A stretch of 64,000 bases of DNA from Klebsiella terrigena (GCF_006539725.1 NZ_BJNO01000005.1:62001-126000); one strand, 5' to 3'; numbered from the stretch's first letter, positions 41,169 to 50,524 are shown. Notes: a model not told the origin generated them from the sequence alone. Numbers and translations are program-made.

Positions 41169-41186
41169 AATATGGACAATTGGTGT
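41169..41186. promoter_or_regulatory. araO2 looping half-site in the araC leader
   Basis: AATATGGACAATTGGTGT closely matches E. coli araO2 (which reads AATATGGACAATTGGTTT on this strand). It lies about 200 bp from araI1, which preserves the I1-O2 repression loop. Confidence 0.8.
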
Positions 41187-41214
41187 CCAGTACCTCTCCG
41201 GGAGAGCTGAGTTT

Positions 41215-42060
41215 ATGGCTGAAACACAAAACGATCCTTTGCTACCGGGCTACTCTTTTAACGCCCACCTGGTGACGGGGCTGACGCCGATTGATGCGGA
41301 AGGCTATCTGGATTTCTTTATTGACCGCCCGCTCGGCATGAAAGGCTTCATCCTCAATCTGACGATCCGCGGTGAAGGGGTGATCAACAACCAGGACGAG
41401 CAGTTTGTCTGCCGGCCTGGCGATATTTTACTCTTCCCGCCGGGGGAGATTCATCACTACGGCCGCCATCCTGATGCCCGCGAGTGGTATCACCAGTGGG
41501 TCTACTTCCGTCCGCGGGCCTACTGGCATGAGTGGCTGAACTGGCCGACGATTTTCGCCCACACCGGCTTTTTCCGTCCCGATGAGCAGTGGCAGACGCG
41601 CTTTGGCGAGCTTTTCGGCCAGATCGTTGACGCCGGACAGGGGGCCGGGCGCTACTCTGAGCTGCTGGCGATCAACCTGCTGGAACAGCTGCTGCTGCGC
41701 CGCATGGAGGCCATTAACGAATCCCTCTATCCGCCGCTGGATAACCGGGTCCGCGACGCCTGCCAGTACATTAGCGATCACCTGGCGGACAGCCATTTTG
41801 ATATTGCCAGCGTCGCCCAGCACGTCTGCCTGTCGCCGTCGCGGCTGTCGCACCTGTTCCGCCAGCAGCTGGGCATTAGCGTGCTGGGGTGGCGGGAAGA
41901 TCAGCGGATCAGCCAGGCCAAGCTGCTGCTGAGCACCACGCGAATGCCCATCGCGACGGTGGGACGCAACGTTGGCTTTGAAGATCAGCTCTATTTCTCG
42001 CGGGTATTTAAAAAATGCACCGGCGCCAGCCCGAGCGAATTCCGTGCGGGATGTGAATAA
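41215..42060 (+). CDS. araC: Arabinose operon regulator AraC
   Basis: Dual activator/repressor of araBAD, with L-arabinose as ligand. The 281-residue protein has the N-terminal arm with Pro8 ([10 protein letters not shown]), the cupin arabinose-binding/dimerisation domain to about residue 167 ([18 protein letters not shown]) and two C-terminal helix-turn-helix units ending with [32 protein letters not shown] at 41215 follows GGGAGAGC. The leader is about 50 nt past O2 and also contains a GCGGGTT / AACCCGC inverted repeat (41103-41130). Confidence 0.97.
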   Translation: MAETQNDPLLPGYSFNAHLVTGLTPIDAEGYLDFFIDRPLGMKGFILNLTIRGEGVINNQDEQFVCRPGDILLFPPGEIHHYGRHPDAREWYHQWVYFRPRAYWHEWLNWPTIFAHTGFFRPDEQWQTRFGELFGQIVDAGQGAGRYSELLAINLLEQLLLRRMEAINESLYPPLDNRVRDACQYISDHLADSHFDIASVAQHVCLSPSRLSHLFRQQLGISVLGWREDQRISQAKLLLSTTRMPIATVGRNVGFEDQLYFSRVFKKCTGASPSEFRAGCE

Positions 42061-42133
42061 AACGTAAATAAAGTGAAATGATGCCCCGGAAAATTGTCAC
42101 AACCAGTAAACTATTCAGACAATTGATGGCTTG

Positions 42134-42174
42134 ACGAAGGCGCGACGGCTCTGGAGAATCCGTGCTTCGTTTTT
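42134..42174 (+). terminator. Hairpin with T-run just before yabI
   Basis: Outer stem ACGAAG / CTTCGT (42134-42139, 42165-42170) and inner ACGG / CCGT are followed by TTTTT, ending only 14 nt before the yabI ATG. It may terminate araC transcripts or attenuate yabI. Confidence 0.5.
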
Positions 42175-42188
42175 AAACCGGGCACACT

Positions 42189-42953
42189 ATGCAAGCATTG
42201 CTGGAACATTTTATCACCCAATCCACGGTCTACTCGCTGATAGCCGTGATGCTGGTCGCCTTTCTTGAATCGCTGGCGCTGGTCGGGCTGATACTGCCGG
42301 GCACGGTGATGATGGCCGGGCTGGGCGCGCTGATCGGCAGCGGTGAGGTTAACTTCTGGCAGGCGTGGCTGGCGGGTATCGTCGGCTGTTTATTCGGCGA
42401 CTGGATCTCATTCTGGCTCGGCTGGCGGTTTAAAAAACCGCTGCATCGCTGGTCGTTTATGAAGAAAAACAAGGCGCTGCTTGATAAGACCGAGCACGCG
42501 CTGCATCAGCACAGCATGGTCACGATCCTGATCGGGCGCTTCGTTGGGCCGACGCGGCCGCTGGTGCCGATGGTTGCCGGGATGCTCGACCTGCCGGTGG
42601 CGAAATTTATTCTGCCGAATATTATCGGCTGCCTGCTGTGGCCGCCGCTCTACTTTTTACCGGGCATTCTTGCCGGCGCGGCCATTGATATCCCCGCCGA
42701 TGAGAACAGCGCCAGCTTTAAGTGGCTGCTGCTGGGTGCCGCGCTGCTGGCGTGGCTGGCAGGCTGGCTCTGCTGGCGCCTGTGGCGTAGCGCGAAAACA
42801 AGCGATCGCTTGACCCGGCTGCTGCCGCGCGCGCGCCTGCTGTGGCTGTCACCCCTGGCGCTGGTGCTGGCGGGCGTGGCGTTAACTCTGGTGGTTCGCC
42901 ACCCGCTAATGCCGGTCTATCTCAATATTCTGCACCACGTTATCGCGCGCTGA
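42189..42953 (+). CDS. yabI: DedA-family inner membrane protein YabI
   Basis: A 254-residue polytopic protein of the DedA/SNARE-associated family. Signatures are [18 protein letters not shown], then [12 protein letters not shown] and the Arg-rich [16 protein letters not shown], followed by membrane segments. DedA proteins act in envelope homeostasis, probably as lipid carriers (undecaprenyl-phosphate or phospholipid flipping); the specific job of YabI is unknown. Its 3' end overlaps the convergent thiQ gene by 14 nt. Confidence 0.94.
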   Translation: MQALLEHFITQSTVYSLIAVMLVAFLESLALVGLILPGTVMMAGLGALIGSGEVNFWQAWLAGIVGCLFGDWISFWLGWRFKKPLHRWSFMKKNKALLDKTEHALHQHSMVTILIGRFVGPTRPLVPMVAGMLDLPVAKFILPNIIGCLLWPPLYFLPGILAGAAIDIPADENSASFKWLLLGAALLAWLAGWLCWRLWRSAKTSDRLTRLLPRARLLWLSPLALVLAGVALTLVVRHPLMPVYLNILHHVIAR

Positions 42954-43641
42954 TCCCGAGCAGATGCGAGGCGCTGCTGTTGCCGCTTAAGAGCGCATCG
43001 GTGGCGCCATCCCAGGCGATGCGCCCGTCGGCCACCACCAGCGACCGAGGGGCGATGCGGGCGGCATCCTCCACGCTATGCGACACCATCAGCAGCGTCA
43101 AACTGCGGCGCTGGCACACCTCCGCAACCAAAATCAGCATCTCCTGGCGCAGCGCCGGATCGAGCGCGGAAAACGGCTCATCCAGCAGCAGTACCGGCTG
43201 CTCGCGCACCAGACAGCGCGCCAGCGCCGCGCGCTGGCGCTGGCCGCCGGAGAGCTCGCCGGGAAGCCTCTCCAGCAGGGAATCGATGCCCATCTGTTCG
43301 GCAATGGCCAGCAGGCTGGCGTTTTGCCCGGCGCTCAGCTTGAGGCCAGGGTGCATGCCGAGGCCGATGTTCTGCCGAATGGTGAGATGGTTGAAGAGGT
43401 TATTTTCCTGAAACAGCATTGATACCGGGCGACGGGCGGGCGGCGTCGCGGTATGCGGCTCGCCGTCAATGACGATGCTGCCGCTCGCCGGCGGCAAAAA
43501 GCCGGCGATCAGGTTCAGCAGCGTGCTTTTTCCCGCCCCGCTGGGGCCGAGCACCGCAATGCGTTCGCCCCGCTGCACGGAAAGGGTGAAACGCATTGGC
43601 AGGTGCTGGTACAGCCAGGTTACATCATTCAGTTTTAACAT
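42940..43641 (-). CDS. thiQ: Thiamin ABC transporter ATP-binding protein
   Basis: Powers uptake of thiamin and thiamin (pyro)phosphate with ThiP and ThiB. The 233-residue protein (E. coli 232) has Walker [10 protein letters not shown] (about 33-41), the ABC signature LSGGQRQR, Walker [13 protein letters not shown] and the switch His in VSHS. ATG at 43641 restores the conserved [18 protein letters not shown] start. The gene overlaps the thiP 3' end by 17 nt. Confidence 0.96.
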   Translation of the reverse strand: MLKLNDVTWLYQHLPMRFTLSVQRGERIAVLGPSGAGKSTLLNLIAGFLPPASGSIVIDGEPHTATPPARRPVSMLFQENNLFNHLTIRQNIGLGMHPGLKLSAGQNASLLAIAEQMGIDSLLERLPGELSGGQRQRAALARCLVREQPVLLLDEPFSALDPALRQEMLILVAEVCQRRSLTLLMVSHSVEDAARIAPRSLVVADGRIAWDGATDALLSGNSSASHLLGISAR

Positions 43642-45235
43642 CACGCCCCGGTAGCTTCTCAATCACGGTAAAGAGGACAAAGCACAGCGCCAGCAGCAGC
43701 AGGGCGGTTACGGCACCGTCCTGGCTACGATAGGCGCCAATCTGCTGATACAGATAGAACGGCAGGGTGCGGAAATCGTCGTTGCCGAACAGCGCCACCA
43801 CGCCGAAATCACCGATCGACAGCACGCAGGCAAAGGCCAGCGCCTGGGCCAGCGGGCGCTTCAGGGCGCGCAGCTCAACGACCCTCAGGCGGGTAAAGCC
43901 GCTTATTCCCAGCGAATTGCAGAGCATGCCGTAGCGCACGGCAACGTCGCGCATCGGGTTTTCCAGCACCTTCAGCGCATAGGGGATGGCCATCAGCGCA
44001 TTGGTGAAGATAACGATGCCGTCGGCGGAGTCGGGCAGGCCAACGCTATTATTGAGCAGTAAAAAGAAGCCGGTCGCGAGCACAATCCCCGGCATGGCGA
44101 GGATCAGCATCCCGCTGAGCTCCAGCGCCTGGCCGGCCAGCGGGCGGCTGCGGATACGCAGCTCGCGGCTGCTCCACAGCAGCATCATCGTTAGAATCAC
44201 GCTGAGTATCCCGGCGGCCAGCGCGATGCGCAGGGAGGTCGACAGGGCTTGCCATAGCTCAGGCTGGGCCAGTACCCGCGCCAGATTGTTATTCAGGCCA
44301 TCAATGATGACCGCCAGCAGAGGCGGCAGCAGCAGCAGCAGCGCGACGGCAATCAGCACGAAGTCGGTGAGGCGGCTGTGCAGGCGATCGTCGGGGTCGC
44401 GCCAGCCGCGAACGTGGGTCACGCCGATCGCCACGGCCTTGCTCAGGCGCTGGCTGAGCAGCACCAGCCCGAGGCAGCAGCTCATCTGGATCAGCGCCAG
44501 CATCGCCGCGCGGGCCGGATCGTAATCAAAGCTTAGCGCCTGATAGATTGCCAGCTCAATGGTGGTGGCCCGCGGGCCGCCGCCAAGAGAGAGGACGGTC
44601 GCGAAGCTGGCGAAGCAGAGCATAAAGATCAGCGCCGCCACCGGAGGAATTTGCCGCCGCAGCCACGGCCACTCGACGAAGCGGAAAAAGTGAAAGCCGC
44701 GCATGCCAAGCTGGGCCGCAATTTGCCGCTGTTCGCCGGGGATATTCTCCAGCGCCTGCAGCAGCAGGCGGGTCGCCATCGGCATATTGAAGAAGACGTG
44801 CGCCAGCAGGATCCCCTGCAGCCCGTAGGGCGAGAAATCCCACTGCCATCCCAGCGCGTTAAATGCCGCCGCCAGCCAGCCCTGGCGTCCGTAAACGCTC
44901 AGGATGCCAAATACCGCCACCAGTACCGGCAGGATGAGCGTCATCGCGCACAGGCGCAGCAGCAGCGTGCGGCCGGGAAAGCGGCGCCGGTAGAGGGCGC
45001 GGGCAAGAAATATGGCCGGCACCACCGAGAGCAGCGCCGAAAGAAACGCCTGCCAGAAGGAGAAGCGAACGACGTGCCAGAGATAGCTATCGCCGACGAT
45101 AGTCATCCAGGCCGCCTCCGGCGCGCTGCTCCAGAGCGCCAGAAAAGCGGCCAGCGCCACCACGACCAGCACGGTGGCGGCCGTCAGGCCCGGCAGCAGC
45201 CAGCCGATGGTTAGCGGCTGACGGCGCGTTGCCAT
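43625..45235 (-). CDS. thiP: Thiamin ABC transporter permease
   Basis: A 536-residue inner membrane protein (E. coli 536) built as two fused permease halves, each with about six membrane segments and an EAA-type loop that contacts ThiQ ([27 protein letters not shown] stretch near 186 and [22 protein letters not shown] near 430-450, abbreviated). It overlaps thiB by 25 nt and thiQ by 17 nt, so the three are tightly coupled. Confidence 0.95.
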   Translation of the reverse strand: MATRRQPLTIGWLLPGLTAATVLVVVALAAFLALWSSAPEAAWMTIVGDSYLWHVVRFSFWQAFLSALLSVVPAIFLARALYRRRFPGRTLLLRLCAMTLILPVLVAVFGILSVYGRQGWLAAAFNALGWQWDFSPYGLQGILLAHVFFNMPMATRLLLQALENIPGEQRQIAAQLGMRGFHFFRFVEWPWLRRQIPPVAALIFMLCFASFATVLSLGGGPRATTIELAIYQALSFDYDPARAAMLALIQMSCCLGLVLLSQRLSKAVAIGVTHVRGWRDPDDRLHSRLTDFVLIAVALLLLLPPLLAVIIDGLNNNLARVLAQPELWQALSTSLRIALAAGILSVILTMMLLWSSRELRIRSRPLAGQALELSGMLILAMPGIVLATGFFLLLNNSVGLPDSADGIVIFTNALMAIPYALKVLENPMRDVAVRYGMLCNSLGISGFTRLRVVELRALKRPLAQALAFACVLSIGDFGVVALFGNDDFRTLPFYLYQQIGAYRSQDGAVTALLLLALCFVLFTVIEKLPGRDVKTE

Positions 45236-46194
45236 GCGTTAATCCAGTTCTGCCGTTCGCCAGCGACCTGCTGCGGAGTGAACTCCAGGGTGGTCTGCGG
45301 TTTGATCAGCGTGTCAAAGCCGGCAGGGAGCGTCACCTGAGTGACCGGGTACATCCAGTTGCCCGCCGGAATCGCATTCTGGAACCCCGGAGAGACCATA
45401 AACTTAAGGAACTTCTCCGCCAGCTCCGGCTGCTTGCTGGCCGCGGTGCGGGCCGCCACTTCGACCTGCAGGTAGTGGCCTTCGCTGAAGCCGGCCGCCG
45501 CGTAGTTATCTTTTTTCTCTTCGATGATGTGATAGGCCGGAGAGGTGGTATAGCTCAGCACCAGATCGCTTTCCCCCTTCAGGAACAGGCCGTAGGCCTC
45601 GCTCCAGCCCTTGGTGACGGTGACGGTTTTCGCCGCCAGCTTCTCCCACGCCTGCGGGGATTTATCGCCGTACACCTTCTGCATCCACAGCAGCAGGCCG
45701 AGGCCCGGCGTGCTGGTGCGCGGATCTTCGTAGATCACCCGCCATTTCTGGTCGCTCTCAACCAGCTCCTTCAGGCTTTTAGGCGGATTTTTGAGCTTGT
45801 TTTTATCGTAGACGAAGGCGAAATAGCCGTAATCAAAGGGGACGAAGGTATCGTTGTTCCAGCCGCCGGGTACCCTGAGCGCGTCGGTCGGCACGTTGCT
45901 TTTGGCGAATAGCTTGCTTTGCGCCGCCGCTTCCAGCAGGTTGTTGTCCAGTCCGAGCACCACATCGGCTTTGCTGTTTTTGCCTTCCATGCGCAGGCGA
46001 TTCAGCAGCGAAACGCCGTCTTCCAGCGCCACGAACTTCAGCTCGCAGCCGCAGTCGGCTTCAAAGGCCTTTTTGACGGCCGGACCCGGGCCCCAGTCCG
46101 CAGAAAAGGAGTCGTAGGTATAGACGGTGAGAACGGGTTTAGCCAACGCGGGAGCGGCGACCAGCACCAGCAGCGGGAGTAATTTTTTCAACAC
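45211..46194 (-). CDS. thiB: Periplasmic thiamin-binding protein
   Basis: Also called TbpA; captures thiamin, thiamin phosphate and pyrophosphate in the periplasm. The start is GTG at 46194, which gives MLKKLLPLLVLVAAPALA as signal peptide and exactly 327 residues, the E. coli length. GAGGTG lies 4 nt before it. An in-frame ATG at 46206 is possible but would add residues encoded within that ribosome binding site. The mature start KPVLTVYTYDSFSADWGPG is conserved. The operon thiBPQ is preceded by a TPP riboswitch. Confidence 0.95.
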   Translation of the reverse strand: MLKKLLPLLVLVAAPALAKPVLTVYTYDSFSADWGPGPAVKKAFEADCGCELKFVALEDGVSLLNRLRMEGKNSKADVVLGLDNNLLEAAAQSKLFAKSNVPTDALRVPGGWNNDTFVPFDYGYFAFVYDKNKLKNPPKSLKELVESDQKWRVIYEDPRTSTPGLGLLLWMQKVYGDKSPQAWEKLAAKTVTVTKGWSEAYGLFLKGESDLVLSYTTSPAYHIIEEKKDNYAAAGFSEGHYLQVEVAARTAASKQPELAEKFLKFMVSPGFQNAIPAGNWMYPVTQVTLPAGFDTLIKPQTTLEFTPQQVAGERQNWINAWQRAVSR

Positions 46195-46241
46195 TTTGCA
46201 CCTCACAAAAAAGGGGTGGCAAAGGATTTTGAGTGAGCCTC

Positions 46242-46370
46242 AAATCCCTTCGCCGGCGTTATCCGGATCAGGTTCGACGGGTATTTTCTCAGCCCATACG
46301 CTGCATCCTGCAGGCTGTCACGATGCAACCTGAATGAAGCGGCGTATGTTTATTAGCACCCCGTTGAGAA
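46242..46370 (-). ncRNA. TPP riboswitch (THI element) of thiBPQ
   Basis: Read on the minus strand, the aptamer starts with CGGGGTGC (near 46356-46365). It then carries GGCTGAGAAAATACCCG (about 46279-46295), the thi-box ACCTGATCCGG, and closes with GCCGGCGAAGGGAT, all diagnostic of the thiamin pyrophosphate riboswitch. A GC-rich P3 extension is formed by GCAGGCTG and the GGTTGCATCG region. It lies about 48 nt before the thiB GTG, so sequestration of the ribosome binding site is possible. The E. coli counterpart yields the stable fragment SroA. Confidence 0.93.
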
Positions 46371-46434
46371 CGGCGACTAGTGTAATGATTTTGTTAGCGG
46401 ACCGAAAGTGCTTAAGCGCCCGCTGGGGAAGGCG

Positions 46435-48090
46435 CTAGGGTTCCGGCGGCGCAAACCACGCCGATTTAAAATCAAACCAGCCGAGGGTATTCATCCTCAC
46501 GCCGCGCATGCTGCGCTGGCCCTGGATCATCAGCCAGTGGTGGATCAACGGGACGATCGTCTGGTTGGCCAGCAGCTGCTGGCTCCAGGTCGCAGGGTTT
46601 AACTCGCCCGCATGCCAGCGGCCAGCGTCCTCCTCCCAGTCAATCGGGATGCAGTGGCGAATGAGCGGGACTTCATACAGCCAGGCGAAGAGGGAGAAGT
46701 CGATCGGCAGGGTAAAGTTGGCGCTGTTTAGCCAGATGTCGCTGACCACCTCGCCGCGGTGCCACTCCGCGTATTCCAGCTCGCGGATCTCCAGCCTGAC
46801 CTGATGCTCGGCTAACAGCGTCGCCATAATGCCGCCGATCGCGCGATGCTCAATGTGGTCCTGATAATAGGTCAGCGTCACCGACTCGAGGCCCGCGGGC
46901 TTCTCGCAGGCGTGGCTGCGCGCGTGGTGCCAGCGCGGCAGCAGGCCGTAGGCCGGGAACCAGTTGCCCTGGTAATGTTCGCCCGCGTGGTAGAGCAGGT
47001 TCGCCGGCTGGAACAGATAGCTCAGCCACTGGCGGACGGCGGCATTGGCGCCAAGCGGGCTGCGGGAATCAAACAGCAGGTAGTAGCAGCCCTCTTCCAG
47101 GCGGCTTTCGACGGCTTTCTCGCTCTGGGTGGTGCCCTGCAGGGTTAAGCCGCCGTTCGACTCCTCGCCAATCTCCGGCAGCACCCAGACGTTGACCTCG
47201 TCAATTAATGCCCGATAGCCGAAGTAGTCGTCGAAGGCGTGGATCTTAAGCTGGTTTTGGTTATTGCGCGCGACGGCATAGGGGCCGGTGCCGATCGGCA
47301 TCGAGGAGTAGTTCTCCATCGACTGCCATTCGCGCGGCAGTATCACCGCTGAAACCTGGCCCAGCAGCCACGGCAGCCAGCGATCCGGCTGCGTCAGATG
47401 GATATCCAGCGTCCAGGCGGTCGGCGAGACGATGCGCTCAATATGGGCGTACAGCGGCAGGGCGTTGCTGCGCTGCAAAGAGGCGATCACGTCCTCCATT
47501 TCCAGCTCGCGTCCGTGGTGAAAGTGGATGCCGGGACGCAAAAAAAAGCGCCAGTGGGTGGCCGATAGCTGCTGCCAGTGGTGGGCAATATCGGCTTCCA
47601 GTTCCCCGTTTTCCTCATTTACCCGCGTCAGGGCGCTGAAGATTTGCCGGGCGATATGGTTTTCCGAACGGCGCAGCGCGCTGCCGGGGAGCAGATTTTT
47701 CATCGGCCGATAGTAGAGCACGCGCAGAATATGCCGCCCCTGGCGAAAGCTCCGTCCGAGGTGGGAGACCAGCATCTGGCGCACGGCGGCCTTATCGCCG
47801 ACCAGCTGCACCAGCTGATCGATGCGATCCTGCTCCAGCAGATCTTCCGCCCGCTGCTGCTGCAGCGCTAGGCCGGTGTAGAGGAAAGCCAGCTTTGAGC
47901 GCTTACCGCGTCCCGCTTCCGCCTCCCAGGTTAGCCAGCCGCGCTCTTCCATCATGTTCAGCAGGGTTCGCATATGACGGCGCGAGCAGCTTAGCATCTC
48001 AGCCAGCTCGTTGAGCGTCGTCTCCTGCGACCTCCCTTCGCAGCATTGCCACAGGCGGATGAACTGTTGTTGCAGACGGGCAGAAGACAT
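46435..48090 (-). CDS. sgrR: Transcriptional regulator SgrR, activator of sgrS
   Basis: Senses glucose-phosphate stress and activates sgrS and setA. The 551-residue protein (E. coli 551) has a winged helix-turn-helix N-terminus ([19 protein letters not shown] to about residue 110; [21 protein letters not shown]) and a C-terminal solute-binding-protein-like domain of the SBP family 5 type ([32 protein letters not shown]). It is divergent from sgrS, with the shared regulatory region only 67 bp long. Confidence 0.96.
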   Translation of the reverse strand: MSSARLQQQFIRLWQCCEGRSQETTLNELAEMLSCSRRHMRTLLNMMEERGWLTWEAEAGRGKRSKLAFLYTGLALQQQRAEDLLEQDRIDQLVQLVGDKAAVRQMLVSHLGRSFRQGRHILRVLYYRPMKNLLPGSALRRSENHIARQIFSALTRVNEENGELEADIAHHWQQLSATHWRFFLRPGIHFHHGRELEMEDVIASLQRSNALPLYAHIERIVSPTAWTLDIHLTQPDRWLPWLLGQVSAVILPREWQSMENYSSMPIGTGPYAVARNNQNQLKIHAFDDYFGYRALIDEVNVWVLPEIGEESNGGLTLQGTTQSEKAVESRLEEGCYYLLFDSRSPLGANAAVRQWLSYLFQPANLLYHAGEHYQGNWFPAYGLLPRWHHARSHACEKPAGLESVTLTYYQDHIEHRAIGGIMATLLAEHQVRLEIRELEYAEWHRGEVVSDIWLNSANFTLPIDFSLFAWLYEVPLIRHCIPIDWEEDAGRWHAGELNPATWSQQLLANQTIVPLIHHWLMIQGQRSMRGVRMNTLGWFDFKSAWFAPPEP

Positions 48091-48157
48091 AAAAGGGGAA
48101 CTCCTGATGAAAACTCAGCAATTTATTAATCCTCATATTAGGCCAATAATGGATTTC

Positions 48158-48487
48158 GATGAAGCGAGGAGATGAATATGACGAGGTCAACCGCTAAACA
48201 GTTCTACCAACGCTACTTTTCTGCGACGCAGGATGCGTCATGGCTAGCCCGCCTGATGGCAGGACGACGGCAGGAAATACTCGGCGAGCTGATGCAGTGG
48301 GGAGTTACGTCGCCGACCTCCGATCGTTAACTTGCCGATATCATGTGTGACTGAGTATTGGTGCGTACCTGTCCACTTTCGCGTTCCCGGCATTAGCGCG
48401 GCCTGCTTGTAGCGGCCGTCGGCCTGTAACCTGAAGCAGATAGAGTATAAAATCACCCGCCAGCAGATGACTTCTGCTGGCTTTTTT
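48158..48487 (+). ncRNA. sgrS: SgrS small RNA, long form
   Basis: An Hfq-dependent RNA that represses ptsG and other sugar-transporter mRNAs during sugar-phosphate stress. The 5' end GATGAAGC and the pairing segment GTGTGACTGAGTATTGG (48345-48361) match E. coli. So do the downstream TAAAATCACCCG (from 48448) and the terminator CCAGCAGA / TCTGCTGG (48460-48480). Between pairing segment and TAAAATCACCCG lie 84 extra nt (48364-48447), making the RNA about 330 nt against 227 in E. coli. The T-run is six, after a C. A plausible -10 (AATAAT, 48145-48150) precedes the start; the 5' half encodes SgrT. Confidence 0.88.
48178..48330 (+). CDS. sgrT: SgrT, inhibitor of glucose transporter PtsG
   Basis: A 50-residue protein encoded inside SgrS; in E. 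coli SgrT binds PtsG and blocks glucose uptake. The core KQFYQRYFSATQDASWLARL and the later LGELMQWG align with E. coli SgrT (RQFYQHYFTAT..., LMQW). The length is 50 residues against 43, mostly from an N-terminal extension (MTRSTA) and a longer tail. ATG at 48178 is chosen because GAGGAG lies 6 nt upstream; the ATG at 48172 abuts that site. Confidence 0.88.
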   Translation: MTRSTAKQFYQRYFSATQDASWLARLMAGRRQEILGELMQWGVTSPTSDR

Positions 48488-48515
48488 CGTTTTCTTCGCG
48501 TGCTAAGGACATGAC

Positions 48516-49700
48516 ATGCTGTGGTTAATGACGATGGGACGGCGGCTTAACGGCGTCTATGCGGCTTTTATGCTGGTCGCTTTTATGATGGGGATTGCCG
48601 GTGCGCTGCAGGCCCCGACGCTCAGCCTGTTTCTCAGCCGTGAGGTGGGCGCGCAGCCTTTCTGGGTCGGTCTGTTTTACACCGTTAACGCCATTGCCGG
48701 GATCGCGGTCAGCCTGGCGCTGGCGAAGCGCTCCGATAGCCAGGGCGACCGCCGCCGGCTGATTATGTTCTGCTGCCTGATGGCCGTGGGCAACGCGCTG
48801 CTGTTTGCCTTCAATCGCCACTACTTAACCCTGATTACCTGCGGCGTGATGCTGGCATCTATCGCCAATGCCGCGATGCCGCAGCTGTTCGCCCTGGCGC
48901 GGGAGTATGCCGACAGCTCGGCGCGGGAAGTGGTGATGTTCAGTTCGATCATGCGCGCCCAGCTGTCGCTGGCGTGGGTTATCGGCCCGCCGCTGGCCTT
49001 TATGCTGGCGCTGAACTACGGCTTTACCACCATGTTCTCCATTGCGGCCGCTATTTTTGTGATTAGCCTGGTACTGATCGCCTGCAAGCTGCCGTCGGTG
49101 GCGCGGGTGGAGCAGCCTTCCGAGGCGGCAGGCGCGGTGGCGCAGGCCGGCGGCTGGCAGGATAAAAACGTGCGCATGCTGTTTATCGCCTCGACGCTGA
49201 TGTGGACCTGCAACACCATGTACATCATCGATATGCCGCTGTGGATCAGCAGCGATCTCGGCCTGCCGGATAGCCTGGCCGGGATCCTGATGGGCACCGC
49301 GGCCGGGCTGGAGATCCCGGCGATGATTCTGGCGGGCTACTACGTCAAACGCTGGGGCAAGCGTCGCATGATGGTCGCCGCCGTAGCCGCCGGGGTGCTG
49401 TTCTACGCCGGGCTGATCCTGTTCCACGACCGCACGGCGCTGCTGGCGCTGCAGCTGTTTAACGCGATTTTTATCGGTATTGTCGCCGGGATCGGCATGC
49501 TGTGGTTCCAGGACCTGATGCCGGGACGCGCGGGAGCGGCCACCACGCTGTTTACCAACAGTATTTCCACCGGCGTGATCCTCGCCGGCGTGCTGCAGGG
49601 GGCGCTGTCGCAGAGCTACGGCCACGCCAGCGTTTACTGGGCGATCGCGGCGATTTCGCTGGTGACCCTGTTTTTAACCGGCAAAGTGAAAGATATCTAG
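48516..49700 (+). CDS. setA: Sugar efflux transporter SetA
   Basis: An MFS exporter of glucosides and lactose-type sugars, expressed with sgrS under sugar-phosphate stress. The 394-residue protein (E. coli 392) is highly conserved from MNGVYAAFMLVAFMMG-like wording (here RLNGVYAAFMLVAFMMG) through LSREVGAQPFWVGLFYT and ALAREYADSSAREVVMFSS to FQDLMPGRAGAATTLFTNS. It begins 28 nt after the SgrS terminator, so expression probably depends on read-through from sgrS or a separate weak promoter. Confidence 0.96.
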   Translation: MLWLMTMGRRLNGVYAAFMLVAFMMGIAGALQAPTLSLFLSREVGAQPFWVGLFYTVNAIAGIAVSLALAKRSDSQGDRRRLIMFCCLMAVGNALLFAFNRHYLTLITCGVMLASIANAAMPQLFALAREYADSSAREVVMFSSIMRAQLSLAWVIGPPLAFMLALNYGFTTMFSIAAAIFVISLVLIACKLPSVARVEQPSEAAGAVAQAGGWQDKNVRMLFIASTLMWTCNTMYIIDMPLWISSDLGLPDSLAGILMGTAAGLEIPAMILAGYYVKRWGKRRMMVAAVAAGVLFYAGLILFHDRTALLALQLFNAIFIGIVAGIGMLWFQDLMPGRAGAATTLFTNSISTGVILAGVLQGALSQSYGHASVYWAIAAISLVTLFLTGKVKDI

Positions 49701-49711
49701 CCCGCCCGTTA

Positions 49712-49737
49712 CCCGCCCGCGGATCGCCGCGGGCGGG
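49712..49737. terminator. GC-rich perfect hairpin between convergent setA and aroD-type gene
   Basis: An 11-bp stem CCCGCCCGCGG / CCGCGGGCGGG with loop ATCG occupies most of the 42-bp spacer. No T-run on either strand. Confidence 0.5.
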
Positions 49738-49742
49738 CGAGT

Positions 49743-50498
49743 TCAGGAGAGGATATCGATCGTTTCCCGCAGCTGGCGGATGGCGATTTGCCCCGGCGCA
49801 GAGGCCTGGCCCGCGCTGCCGAACGTCATCGCTGAACCAAACAGTCGCCCGGTAACCCGGCTGATGCCGCCCATTTTGCCCATCGACATAGTGACGATCG
49901 GGCCGGTAGCGTGCTTCTCCTTCATCGCCAGCGTGGCGGAGAGGAGCGTCAGCACATCCTGCGGAGACTGCGGCATGACCGCTATTTTCGGCAGGTCGGC
50001 ACCCAGCTCCTGCATGCGGCAGAGGCGGCGAATAATCTCCTCTTCGGGCGGCGTTTTCTGGAAATCATGATTGCTGACGATCGTCTTAACGCCGGCGGCG
50101 TGGGCATCATCGATCAGGGTGCGGATCTGCGTCTCATCGTTGAAGAGCTCGATATCAATCACCTCGACCAGCCCGCTGAGCGCGACCTGACGGTTAAGCG
50201 CAAAATAGTCCGCCTCGTCGAGCTGCGCCTCGCCGCCCTCCTTTTGGCTGCGGAAGGTGAACAGCAGCGGCGTATCGGCGAGGATCTGGCGAACTTCAGC
50301 CAGCGCCAGCAGTACCTGTTCGGTCCTGCCGACCTGGGCAAAGCCGTCGGCGCGCCATTCGATAATATCGGCATCGACTTCTACCAGCGCCCGAGCGCGA
50401 GCCTTCAGCTCATCGAGGGTTTGGCCCATCAGCGGGACGCAGATTCGGGTGGTACCTTGCTGGAAGGTGAGGTTCTTAACCGTTACGGTTGTCGTCAT
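49743..50498 (-). CDS. aroD: Type I 3-dehydroquinate dehydratase, AroD family
   Basis: Dehydrates 3-dehydroquinate to 3-dehydroshikimate in the shikimate pathway by a Schiff-base mechanism. The 251-residue protein (E. coli AroD 252) keeps the catalytic His in VSNHDFQKTP and the Schiff-base Lys in LPKIAVMPQS. The metal-free barrel signatures ILEWR-like IIEWRADGF, LLFTFRSQKEGG and FGSAGQASAPGQI are also present. ATG at 50498 is the start giving the family length; the longer frame to 50564 runs into the leu terminator. In E. coli aroD maps elsewhere, next to ydiB, so this is either a relocated or a second copy. The neighbours give no aromatic-pathway context. Confidence 0.88.
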   Translation of the reverse strand: MTTTVTVKNLTFQQGTTRICVPLMGQTLDELKARARALVEVDADIIEWRADGFAQVGRTEQVLLALAEVRQILADTPLLFTFRSQKEGGEAQLDEADYFALNRQVALSGLVEVIDIELFNDETQIRTLIDDAHAAGVKTIVSNHDFQKTPPEEEIIRRLCRMQELGADLPKIAVMPQSPQDVLTLLSATLAMKEKHATGPIVTMSMGKMGGISRVTGRLFGSAMTFGSAGQASAPGQIAIRQLRETIDILS

Positions 50499-50524
50499 AT
50501 CGAGGCCTGTGCGAATTTCCTGAG

